Below are positions 48,063-59,204 of a DNA stretch of 64,000 bases, in pieces. Positions within the stretch are counted from its first letter, which is position 1. The number at the start of each line of letters is the position of its first letter. A program made the translations under genes and the position numbers. A model generated the notes under the pieces. The model was not told the origin of the DNA, made no database searches, and saw nothing but the letters and a program-made list of their open reading frames with translations. Origin of the DNA: Mimachlamys varia (Eukaryota > Mollusca > Bivalvia > Pectinida > Pectinidae); contig OX392538.1 in the NCBI GenBank assembly GCA_947623455.1, positions 434,001 through 498,000 of the forward strand, written 5' to 3'.

Positions 48063-48289
48063 AGCTGTAGGAGATTGGGACCTTTGCAGCTGTTTCACAA
48101 ATCTATAATCCTGCTGGTCCTACCCATATGACACAGTGTTGTGTAGACATATTTACCTACATTTAAGATGTGTCACACATATCAGCTGGCTGACTAATAC
48201 ATCAACACAGCTGTATACAATATGGCAAAGCAATAACTATATTTGATGAGTTATAGCTCAAGTATAGGGTAAAATAATAGCTAAGGTGT

Positions 48290-48760
48290 AGGGGCCAGAT
48301 AAATGCCCAACTAGGCACGGCGGGGAACCTTGTGTGAACTTTGAAAATGACCCATGGAGTACATGTCAAGAAATAGAGATAAAGTATTACTCTCAAAATC
48401 CAAGATGGTCACATGTTGGCCATATTGTTTTTTGGGGCACCTGAAGATTGGACAATGCACAAATAAGGACCAAGGGAAACATTTATATTAAATTTGAGAA
48501 TGATGGATCCAGTATTTCTTCAGAAATAGTGACATAATGACCTATTGATCTAAAAATCAAAAATGTGAGTTTGTCAACCATAATGTTTCTCAGAACTGCA
48601 CGATAATAGGACAACATACAACTAATAAATAATGCAGGATTAGAGGAACCTACATATAATATATGAGAAAGATCAATCTATTACTTCAAGAATTATCGTG
48701 ATAACAAGAATTGTTGAAGGACGAACCAGGATGGACGGAAGGTGATTTTACCCCAACACT
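48290..48760 (+). mobile_element. dispersed repeat, decayed copy
   Basis: The order CCAAGATGGTCACATGTTGG, CCATATTGTTTTTTGGGGCA, TTCAAGAATTATCGTGATAA and GGACGAACCAGGATGGACGG matches a long dispersed repeat I associate with mollusc genomes, usually ending in GGACGGACGGA-type sequence. The element class is unknown to me. Confidence 0.5.
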
Positions 48761-48956
48761 TCACCATCAATGAATTATTGTTGTCACCACATCAACAAGT
48801 TGGTAAGGAAACTGTTTATGTTCAGATAAGAAAGAGTGCTATCCCCTGATGTGGCTTCAGTACAGTACATCAGTATTACTATCTACATGTATAGACTACC
48901 CTCCACAAAGTGGTCGGATGTAACCTTTGACCCTTTAACCTTGTTCAATAACTCCC

Positions 48957-49505
48957 AAATCACCAGACATCTTATACTGACCGCCTGATCACCAGACATC
49001 TTATACTGACCGCCTGATCACCAGACATCTTATACTGACCACCTGATCACCAGACATCTCATACTGACCACCTGATCACCAGACATCTTATACTGACCGT
49101 CTGATCACCAGACATCTTATACTGACCGCCTGATCACCAGACATCTTATACTGACCGCCTGATCACCAGACATCTTATACTGACCACCTGATCACCAGAC
49201 ATCTCATACTGACCACCTGATCACCAGACATCTTATACTGACCGTCTGATCACCAGACATCTTATACTGACCACCTGATCACCAGACATCTTATACTGAC
49301 CGCCTGATCACCAGACATCTTATACTGACCGCCTGATCACCAGACATCTTATACTGACCACCTGATCACCAGACATCTTATACTGACCGCCTGATCACCA
49401 GACATCTTATACTGACCGCCTGATCACCAGACATCTTATACTGACCGCCTGATCACCAGACATCTTATACTGACCGCCTGATCACCAGACATTTTATACT
49501 GACCG
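48957..49505. repeat. 29-bp minisatellite, about 19 copies
   Basis: Units of ATCACCAGACATCTTATACT followed by GACCGCCTG. Copies differ almost only at GACCGCC/GACCACC/GACCGTC and CTTATA/CTCATA, and part of the variant order repeats every five units (145 bp). Confidence 0.97.
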
Positions 49506-50580
49506 ATATTCTAACATAACACAGTTGATACAATCATTCACTTCCCTGATTCTCCTACCAGGACAGGAGGTTTACAGTCAGCTAACGTACTTAGTAATTA
49601 AATATTCTCCGTTGATAGGAACTCTACAGTCCTGGTTACCAATCATGATCACTGTGACTGTGTGTGGTAAATATTTGCATAAACAATTTATTAATTGCAT
49701 TTAGAGGGAAATAGAATTTATAATGACCCTCGATACATTTCTTATTTACATTTTTAGGGGGCAGCTAGGAAATCAATCTGTCAGTTTACATAAACTCACA
49801 AACGATTGACCTAGTTTCAGCAAACATGACTGTCACTTCACGATGATAATCAAACTATCTTAACCTCTTTTCCAACAATGGTAGACAGACCATCTAAGTA
49901 AGCAAGGTTTCTCTGAGTAAATTGCTATAAATAAAATCTGATTTGATAAATAAACCTGAGATTTAAATGTCACCTGGTTAGTGAGGTGATGTATCAGTGT
50001 TAATCTTAGACCACGAAACACACGTAGTGCTGTAGGTATATCAAAGCCTATGTAACATCACACATTATTGCTGAAGTCGGCACTTTTCATTGCAATATGT
50101 CAAGATTGTCGGTGAATCGGATCGCGGTTTACAAGCACTCTACGGAATCAATAACTAGCACTGCCAGTAGCGGAGTGTTATAATATACCTATGAAATTTT
50201 CCATTTGAATGAAATTTCCAAGATTAATCATGCAGAAAGAAAGGTATTCAGCCCGAGGATGAACTGAACTTATTTCTACTTTAACCCTTAACATGTACCC
50301 ACAGAAAATGATGTTACAAAATATATCGGTAGGATAGATCATTCATTATTGACTTTGTATATGTCTATTTATAGACATAATACCACCATCTCATGTCATC
50401 CATAACACGCCTCCCTAAGAACATATATCCATATTTGGTTGAGCCCTCTTTTGCGACTTATAAATGGACGCCCTAGATAATGGAAGATAAATCACGTTAT
50501 TTAACATATATATTAATGGTGAAGCTACCATAATACTTAAGATATTAGAATCTCGATCACGCCCAGTTTAACCATTTACC
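49506..50580. other. non-repetitive segment without recognised features
   Basis: About 1 kb of AT-rich sequence; nothing recognised. Confidence 0.7.
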
Positions 50581-50584
50581 CAGC

Positions 50585-51468
50585 TTCTTCACATAACCCC
50601 CTTCCTATCAGCCAGTTATTATACCTCTTCCTATCAGCCACTTTTCACCCCAATTCCCTTCCTATCAGCCACTTTTCACCCCCCTCCCCTTACTATCAGC
50701 CTGTTATTTGCCTCCTCCCCTTACTATCAGCCAGTTATTATACCCCCTCCCCTTACTATCAGCCAGTTATTATACCCCCTCCCCTTTCTATCAGCCAGTT
50801 ATTATACCCTCTCCCCTTTCTATCAGCCAGTTATTATACCCCCTCCCCTTACTATCAGCCAGTTATTATACCCCCTCCCCTTTCTATCAGCCAGTTATTA
50901 TACCCCCTCCCCTCCCTTACTATCAGCCAGTTATTATACCCCTCCCCTTACTATCAGCCAGTTATTATACCCCCTCCCCTTACTATCAGCCAGTTTTTAT
51001 ACCCCCTCCCCTTACTATCAGCCAGTTTTTATACCCCTCCCCTTACTATCAGCCAGTTATTATACCCCTCCCCTGACTATCAGCCAGTTATTATACCCCT
51101 CCGCTTACTATCAGCCAGTTATTATACCCCCTCCCCTTACTATCAGCCAGTTATTATACCCCTCCCCTTACTATCAGCCAGTTATTATACCCCCTCCCCT
51201 TACTATCAGCCAGTTTTTATACCCCCTCCCCTTACTATCAGCCAGTTTTTATACCCCCTCCCCTTATTATCAGCCAGTTATTATACCCCCTCCCCTTACT
51301 ATCAGCCAGTTTTTATACCCCCTCCCCTTACTATCAGCCAGTTATTATACCCCCTCCCTTACTATCAGCCAGTTATTATACCCCCTCCCCTCCCTTACTA
51401 TCAGCCAGTTGTTATACCCCCTCCCCTTACTATCAGCCAGTTTTTATACCCCCTCCCCTTACTTCTGC
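50585..51468. repeat. 31-32 bp pyrimidine-rich minisatellite, about 28 copies
   Basis: Units of CCCCTTACTATCAGCCAGTT followed by ATTATACCCCCT; length varies by one base in the C-tract. The 122-codon plus-strand ORF comes from the repeat. Confidence 0.95.
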
Positions 51469-51469
51469 T

Positions 51470-53020
51470 TCTATGCCTATAATGTCATTCTACACCACCA
51501 TCATTGTCTACCATGAATTAACAAGTCAGTAAATCAATAGCCATATTCCTTCCTGAAAAAAAAACATCAAGTCATGACAAAATGTATCTTAAAAGGCAAT
51601 AAATATCATCACATTCAAATGAAGTCAAACAAGAATTGTAGAATTATGAAATTTTTACAGAATAGGACTGACATCTGATGAAGGTTACGATCAGTTTGTC
51701 CTCCAAAGATTGTGTTAATTTATCAAGGTCTTGGTATTACTCACTCCATAGCGGTCCTTCTGTTACTCACTACATACATAATGTGCCTGTTATACACTTA
51801 TAAGGATGGAAATGTAGATATATAAAGGGAACTAGGACATTAGGTCACACAGTTAATTGGTCAAGTGCCAGGAATATGAAGTAGGAAGGAAGGAAATGGA
51901 TGGCTCTCTGTTGTAAAGTTAATGACTCAAGAAAAAATAACATGGTGTAGAAGCCTAGCAGGTTAGAAAATTTGTATTAAACTGGGTCGAGAGGAAACTC
52001 ATTAACATTTCAATATAAAGAAAAACAAAAAAGTATTTCTGGATTTTCCAATTCCTTATCAAAAACTGCACTTAGAATATTTGCATTTTGTGTAGCCGAA
52101 GAAATATTTGCATTTTACTATTATGCAAGTCTGAGAAGAGTTGAACAAGATTATATAGGCCTGTAGGAGTTACTTCCCCTATAGCAAAACAGCAAATCAG
52201 TTGTAAGGGAAGTAACTCTTCTATGCCCCATTCATGTATCTGCTGAATTACAATCAAGTAGTAAGGGGGATAACTCTTTTGTTCCTACTGAAACCTAACC
52301 ATTTTGTGATATCTCCTCAAACAATTTCTGCTATCCAATCAATGTGCCAACTTTTCAACATGTGCATGTTCCTGTAACTTATAAATGTCTTGATATTTAA
52401 AATACCTACAACATCAAACATAAATAGCCTCCCAGAGACCAGCACCAAATGGAAGCAGCTGTAGGCCGATAGCTGTATACAGAACCACTACATCACATTT
52501 GACATTTAACATAACAGCAGCCAGGACTGCAGCCCTCCCCCACAAATCTTACACAACTTATCAGCACAACATGCATATTCTACTACAAACATGCTGGGCT
52601 TGGCATCTCCCCAAACCATCTGTATTTTTTAACAGTGGTTCCGTATTTTTCCAACGTTAGTGGTTTTGATACCTGTCCAAATGTTTTATTAAAATTCTCT
52701 TGAGCAGTTTATTTTTAAGTACAGACAAAGCTGGTGTTGTTGAAGGGTAACAGGTTCCCCATAGTGCTATCAAAAACTTCCCTCCGACAAATCTCAACTT
52801 TCATCACCACAGATCATCATATGGTAGTGATATTTATTTCCATACAGCAAACACAAATATTCCATAAGAAGATATTCTATCATAACAACAATGATATATG
52901 CTATAAGTAGTTTTTAGGAAAGAATTCACTCAGCTATCTAACAGAGAAACATCTAACCAACTCCCTCTAATTCAAAGGGATCATTGATATTGAAAGGATT
53001 CACGTTTTAAAACCAAGAAC
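51470..53020. other. non-repetitive segment without recognised features
   Basis: About 1.5 kb with no recognisable gene. A short paired TAAGGGAAGTAACTC / GGAGTTACTTCCCC motif lies near 52160-52275. Confidence 0.65.
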
Positions 53021-53023
53021 TAG

Positions 53024-56000
53024 TGTTTAAATGTTACAATTCAACGACTTATAAAACCAACAAGTACTACACCAAGAAAACAACAGCTTCAACAGACACT
53101 CCCCTCTGATGATGATCTCGGCCCTTCTATACCAAGTAAACAACAGACACTCCCCTCTGATGATGATCTCGGCCCTTCTATACCAAGTAAACAACAGCTT
53201 CAACAGACACTCCCCTCTGATGATGATCTTGGCCCTTCTAAACCAAGTAAACAACAGACTCTCCCCTCTGATGATGACCCCGGCCCTTCTAAACCAAGTA
53301 AACAACAGACTCTCCCCTCTGATGATGATCTCGGCCCTTCTATACCAAGTAAACAACAGACACTCCCCTCTGATGATGATCTCGGCCCTTCTATACCAAG
53401 TAAACAACAGACACTCCCCTCTGATGATGATCTCAGCCCTTCTATACCAAGTAAACAACAGACACTCCCCTCTGATGATGATCTCGGCCCTTCTATACCA
53501 AGAAAACAACAGACTCTCCCCTCTGATGATGATCTCGGTCCTTCTATACCAAGTAAACAACAGACTCTCCCCTCTGATGATGATCTCAGCCCTTCTATAC
53601 CAAGTAAACAACAGACTCTCCCCTCTGGTGATGATCTCGGCCCTTCTATACCAAGTAAACAACAGACACTCCCCTCTGATGATGATCTCAGCCCTTCTAT
53701 ACCAAGTAAACAACAGCTTCAACAGACACTCCCCTCTGATGATGATCTCGGCCCTTCTATACCAAGTAAACAACAGACACTCCCCTCTGATGATGATCTC
53801 GGCCCTTCTATACCAAGTAAACAACAGCTTCAACAGACACTCCCCTCTGATGATGATCTTGGCCCTTCTAAACCAAGTAAACAACAGACTCTCCCCTCTG
53901 ATGATGACCCTGGCCCTTCTAAACCAAGTAAACAACAGACTCTCCCCTCTGATGATGATCTCGGCCCTTCTATACCAAGTAAACAACAGACACTCCCCTC
54001 TGATGATGATCTCGGCCCCTCTATACCAAGTAAACAACAGACACTCCCCTCTGATGATGATCTCAGCCCTTCTATACCAAGTAAACAACAGACACTCCCC
54101 TCTGATGATGATCTCGGCCCTTCTATACCAAGAAAACAACAGACTCTCCCCTCTGATGATGATCTCGGTCCTTCTATACCAAGTAAACAACAGACTCTCC
54201 CCTCTGATGATGATCTCAGCCCTTCTATACCAAGTAAACAACAGACTCTCCCCTCTGGTGATGATCTCGGCCCTTCTATACCAAGACAACAGACATTCCC
54301 CTCTGATGATGATCTCGGCCCTTCTATACCAAGTAAACAACAGACACTCCCCTCTGGTGATGATCTCGGCCCTTCTATACCAAGTAAACAACAGCTTCTC
54401 CCCTCTGATGAAGATCTCGGCCCTTCTATACCAAGTAAACAACAGACACTCCCCTCTGATCATGATCTCGGCCCTTCTATACCAAGTAAACAACAGACAC
54501 TCCCCTCTGATGATGATCTCGGCCCTTCTATACCAAGTAAACAACAGACACTCCCCTCTGATGATGATCTCGGCCCTTCTATACCAAGTAAACAACAGAC
54601 ACTCCCCTCTGGTGATGATCTCGGCCCTTCTATACCAAGTAAACAACAGCTTCAACAGACACTCCCCTCTGATGATGATCTCGGCCCTTTTATACCAAGT
54701 AAACAACTGACACTTCCCTCAGATGATGATATTGGCCCTTCTATACCAAATAAACAACAGACACTCCCCTCTGATGATGATCTCGGCCCTTCTATACCAA
54801 GTAAACAACAGCTTCAACAGACACTCCCCTCTGATGATGATCTCGGCCCTTCTATACCAAGTAAACAACTGACACTCCCCTCTGGTGATGATCTCTGCCC
54901 TTCTATACCAAGTAAACAACAGACACTCCCCTCTGATGATGATCTCAGCCCTTCTATACCAAGTAAACAACAGCTTCAACAGACACTCCCCTCTGATGAT
55001 GATCTCGGCCCTTCTATACCAAGTAAACAACTGACACTCCCCTCTGGTGATGATCTCAGCCCTTCTATACCAAGTAAACAACTGACACTCCCCTCTGGTG
55101 ATGATCTCAGCCCTTCTATACCAAGTAAACAACAGCTTCAACAGACACTCCCCTCTGATGATGATCTCGGCCCTTCTATACCAAGTAAACAACAGACACT
55201 CCCCTCTGATGATGATCTCGGCCCTTCTATACCAAGTAAACAACAGCTTCAACAGACACTCCCCTCTGATGATGATCTCGGCCCTTCTATACCAAGTAAA
55301 CAACTGACACTCCCCTCTGGTGATGATCTTAGCCCTTCTATACCAAGTAAAAAACAGCTTCAACAGACACTCCCCTCTGATGATGATCTCAGCCCTTCTA
55401 TACCAAGTAAACAACAGACACTCCCCTCTGATGATGATCTCGGCCCTTCTATACCAAGTAAACAACAGACTCTCCCCTCTGGTGATGATCTCGGCCCTTC
55501 TATACCAAGTAAACAACAGACACTCCCCTCTGGTGATGATCTCGGCCCTTCTATACCAAGTAAACAACAGACTCTCCCCTCTGGTGATGATCTCGGCCCT
55601 TCTATACCAAGTAAACAACAGACTCTCCCCTCTGGTGATGATCTCGGCCCTTCTATACCAAGTAAACAACAGACTCTCCCCTCTGGTGATGATCTCGGCC
55701 CTTCTATACCAAGTAAACAACAGACACTCCCCTCTGGTGATGATCTCGGCCCTTCTATACTAAGTAAACAACAGACAATCCCCTTTGATGATGATCTCGG
55801 CCCTTCTATACCAAGTAAACAACAGACTCTCCCCTCTGGTGATGATCTCGGCCCTTCTATACCAAGTAAACAACAGACACTCCCCTCTGATGATGATCTC
55901 GGCCCTTCTATACCAAGTAAACAACAGCTTCAACAGACACTCCCCTCCGATGATGATCTCGGCCCTTCTATACCAAGTAAACAACAGACACTCCCCTCTG

Positions 56001-56329
56001 GTGATGATCTCGGCCCTTCTATACCAAATAAACAACAGACTCTCCCCTTTGATGATGATCTCGGCCCTTCTATACCAAGTAAACAACAGACACTCCCCTC
56101 TGATCATGATCTCGGCCCTTCTATACCAAGTAAACAACAGACTCTCCCCTCTGATGATGATCTCGGCCCTTCTATACCAAGTGAACAACAGACAATCCCC
56201 TTTGATGATGATCTCGGCCCTTCTATACCAAGTAAACAACAGACACTCCCCTCTAATGAAGATCCCGGCCCTTCTATACCAAGTAAACAACAGACACTCC
56301 CCTCTGATCATGATCTTGGCCCTGCTTAG
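53024..56329 (+). other. ATG-less open frame of about 1,100 codons across the 51-bp array
   Basis: Starting after a TAG at 53021, this frame stays open to TAG at 56327. It reads a 17-residue repeat, LPSDDDLGPSIPSKQQT, about 62 times, with LQQ insertions. It contains no methionine, so it cannot be translated from an AUG inside it. The N-terminal 20 codons before the array are also open. Variation is partly synonymous (ACA/ACT) and partly not (D/G, G/S, I/K), so coding selection is not evident. It could be an internal exon of an unseen gene or, more simply, a repeat whose unit is divisible by three. Confidence 0.2.
53078..56329. repeat. 51-bp satellite, about 62 copies, with 630-bp block duplication
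   Basis: The unit is CCCTCTGATGATGATCTCGG followed by CCCTTCTATACCAAGTAAAC and AACAGACACTC. Some units have a 9-base CAGCTTCAA insertion and one lacks 3 bases; every indel is a multiple of three. A block of about 12 units recurs 630 bases later (for example CTTGGCCCTTCTAAACC at 53228 and 53858). Because no indel shifts frame, one minus-strand and two plus-strand frames are open for long distances. Confidence 0.97.
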
Positions 56330-56699
56330 TTCCATAATGATTAGGCCATCATAAGTTCCAATTTCATCAGGTATTAGCGTTGATCACCATCTCAGGGATA
56401 CAGAAGACAACATTATTAAGTATATTCCACACAAGCTTTGCTGTCTCTTCCTTCAATGGAGAAATCAATAATGCCATTTGTCTATGTAAAACTGGATGAG
56501 ATCCAATCTTAAAACAAGAATACAAGCCACAGAACAGTGAAGGCAAGAGGGCAGTGGAGAAACGATCAGGTAATTCTATGCCAAAGCACTTAAACCAACT
56601 AAATAAACAAAATCATAAAATATTGTTAGGCATGATTTTGTAGTAATAAAATATTATTTCTGCTTACAAATCATTGGAACAATAGACGAAAACTTAATA

Positions 56700-56965
56700 C
56701 TACCTAACTGTAGATCATAATGCCTACCTTACTACCTAACTGTAAATTTTAATACCTACCTTACTGCCTAACTGTATATTATAATGCCTGTCTTACTACC
56801 TAGCTGTAGATGATAATGCCTGTCTTACTGCCTAACTGTATATTATAATGCCTGTCTTATTGCCTACCTATAGATTATAATGCCTGTCTTACTGCCTAAC
56901 TGTATATTATAATGCCTGTCTTACTGCCTAACTGTAGATAATAATGCCTGCTTCAGTGCCTAACT
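56700..56965. repeat. 31-bp minisatellite, about 8 copies
   Basis: Units of ATAATGCCTGTCTTACTGCC followed by TAACTGTATATT, with several substitutions. Confidence 0.9.
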
Positions 56966-57267
56966 GTTGATCATGTCATCATTTACTTTCAGAATATGAA
57001 TATTTGGCTTCTTGTGCAGAAATCCATCACAACCATTTTTTGTTACATTCTAATAAGCTTGACATATATGTAAATGTAGTCCAGGCCTATGTCCAAAATA
57101 GCCACTAAATATAGGGCTTGACCAATACGTTGTTAGCAGGTCTAAATAAAGACCAAGCCGATTACCGAGTCAGGTCAATCCAATGTCAGTTACGACTTTC
57201 ACTTTTCTTGTCTTTTTTTCTGTAACTTTTTCACGTTGTATCTTAATGAAGAAGTAGATTACCTTAT

Positions 57268-57440
57268 CAATTTGACCAAGTCGGCTGGGGTTTGAAACTC
57301 TGATAGAATGTGAAAAAGGTTTGGGGTCACCTGCCGGACCACATGGGTTACAACTGATTTCCTTCCAAAATAACACCCCAAGTGCGCTAACATCCGGGAC
57401 AAACAAGAGTGCTGAGTATTAGATCATTGTTATTGTTGTC
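57268..57440 (+). mobile_element. SINE-like retroposon, copy 2
   Basis: A box B-like GGGTTTGAAACTCTG is followed by GGGTCACCTGCCGGACCACA, TGGGTT and GCGCTAACATCCGGGACAAA. It aligns with the copy at 20290-20505 but lacks the long T-rich tail and most of the TCCGGGTTCTCC core. The 78-codon minus-strand ORF is a by-product. Confidence 0.6.
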
Positions 57441-57575
57441 ATAGCTCACAGCAGTTACACTAATAATCCCGCGGATAAAACCAGAAAATAGAATATTCAG
57501 AAACAGATCAATTCTGAGACTTTACAAAAAGCCCTGACAGAACAATTGAACATTCCCCTAATCACATTCCATTTA

Positions 57576-57725
57576 ATGTCCAAATCGTCGGAGACTATTG
57601 AAATGGACTTCCCCAGGGATGGACAATTTGTCGCCAAACGGATGACTTGGTCGCAGAATAATTCTGGAATAATGACCGGAAAGTCGGCTACCTCATTACT
57701 TTGTACAATAAACACAGAACGGTGA
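57576..57725 (+). other. small open frame (49 codons) with donor-like end; uncertain
   Basis: An ATG opens MSKSSETIEMDFPRDGQFVA and ends in GTAATAC-free sequence reading CTINTER before TGA. The last codons overlap a good donor, GAACG|GTGAGT. The stretch has more CpG than its neighbours. A 94-codon ORF on the opposite strand (57497-57781) overlaps it, so strand and coding status are unresolved; no homologue is recognised. Confidence 0.15.
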
Positions 57726-57789
57726 GTTGACATAGTCAACAGCGTACATGAATAATGGATGACTGTTTCTATGAATGGCAATGTTCAAT

Positions 57790-58885
57790 GTATACCATGT
57801 TTGAAGGCTTAATCAATTGGAAAAGTAATTAATGCTCGACTCGGTACTGGTCTTGCTTACTTTTCTACAGAGGAAAACATGGCTTTTCTACATAACATTT
57901 AAAATGTGTTTTAGACATCTCTGACAAACACTTGTACATACTCGATCTCCAATGTAGAAAATCTGTTTGCGCTAATTTTTATTGCGATTTCTTATAATTG
58001 TATATACTGAATTTTACTACATTTGAAGGAAGCACCAAAATTTCAACCAAAGTTTGCATTAATGTTTTTTTTTCATTTCAGACTGAATAGTGCATATATA
58101 TTTAGTTGATTGCGTAAAACAGAAGCACAATGGCAAAACTGAAATGATATACATTGTGCTATGAGGTGTAAGACACTATATAACACACCTACAATAGGTA
58201 GAGAAAACAGGAAGCTACAACCATTTATCTCCTGTCGTAGAACTAATGAGTGAACCACATCTTAACACCAAACAAAACTTCTGCAGATTGATCAGTCACT
58301 GCACATTTAACAACAACTTCTACCCAGACACAAAAACATTCTGATGAACCAGATTCTAGTCAAACTGATGCTTGGATACATGGGGAGCTCATCGTCTGCC
58401 AAAGTCATTACATATTCAGGGTCAGAGGTCACAGATGTCTATACCTATTAGTGTGAAACTCTCAGTCTGTATCAGGGCTGGAGAAAAAAGGAGATTTGTG
58501 GTAGACCACAAAGTGTAATTACCACGGTAACTGAACGATCCTGACTTCCGAAGTAGACCCACCATGTTCGATAGTAAAATATGCATGAGCCTTGTTGGGA
58601 AATATTGTACATCTTTTACGCACAGCCTTATAAACTTTTGGCCCCAGTAAAACCTTGTTTAAATACCCTTACATTTTTTATGACATTCTGATGATGGTAT
58701 AAAAGGGTCTGACCATATAAGGAGGGATATAGGAGGCACATTGTTAAATAGTTGATATATGACAAATTAAAAGCAACAAATTGCTATACTGAAGGTAACA
58801 TCCGCAACATCACAGAGACCATTTTAAACATCAATTCTTTTTGTCAAAATATTCATGTGACAGTAACATTCACCTGTCACATTTT
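57790..58885. other. non-repetitive segment without recognised features
   Basis: AT-rich sequence; nothing recognised. Confidence 0.7.
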
Positions 58886-58892
58886 AACAATA

Positions 58893-59035
58893 ATCTTACA
58901 GTTATTCTCACAGTGACAAAATCACTAATATAACATCTGAACATCACCTCTGTATCATTGACAATATCATCAATATAACATCTCAACATCACCCCTGTAA
59001 CATTGACAAAATCACCAATATAACATCTTATATTA
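58893..59035. repeat. 45-bp repeat, about 3 copies
   Basis: Units contain AATATAACATCTGAACATCA and CCTCTGTAACATTGACAAAA, with substitutions between copies. Confidence 0.85.
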
Positions 59036-59204
59036 TTAGCACATGTTCCAAAATGGAAATCCTTAATGTGTTCCATAGTTTAAACATATGCAATGATTGC
59101 ATTCTATTTGTGCTCAAAACAGGAGTAGAAAGCCAGTACATGAAATGGTTGTATTCTATAATACAGTTAGTATAAGAGGAGAAATCTGGTCATTATTGTA
59201 TAAC

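Noticed and set aside
48957..49505. CRISPR-like array of 29-bp repeats
   Set aside because: Repeats are directly adjacent with no unique spacers, and the context is a eukaryotic genome; it is a minisatellite.
53027..54706. 559-codon minus-strand ORF and 533-codon plus-strand ORF as genes
   Set aside because: Both are shadows of the 51-bp array; three frames are open at once because the unit is divisible by three.
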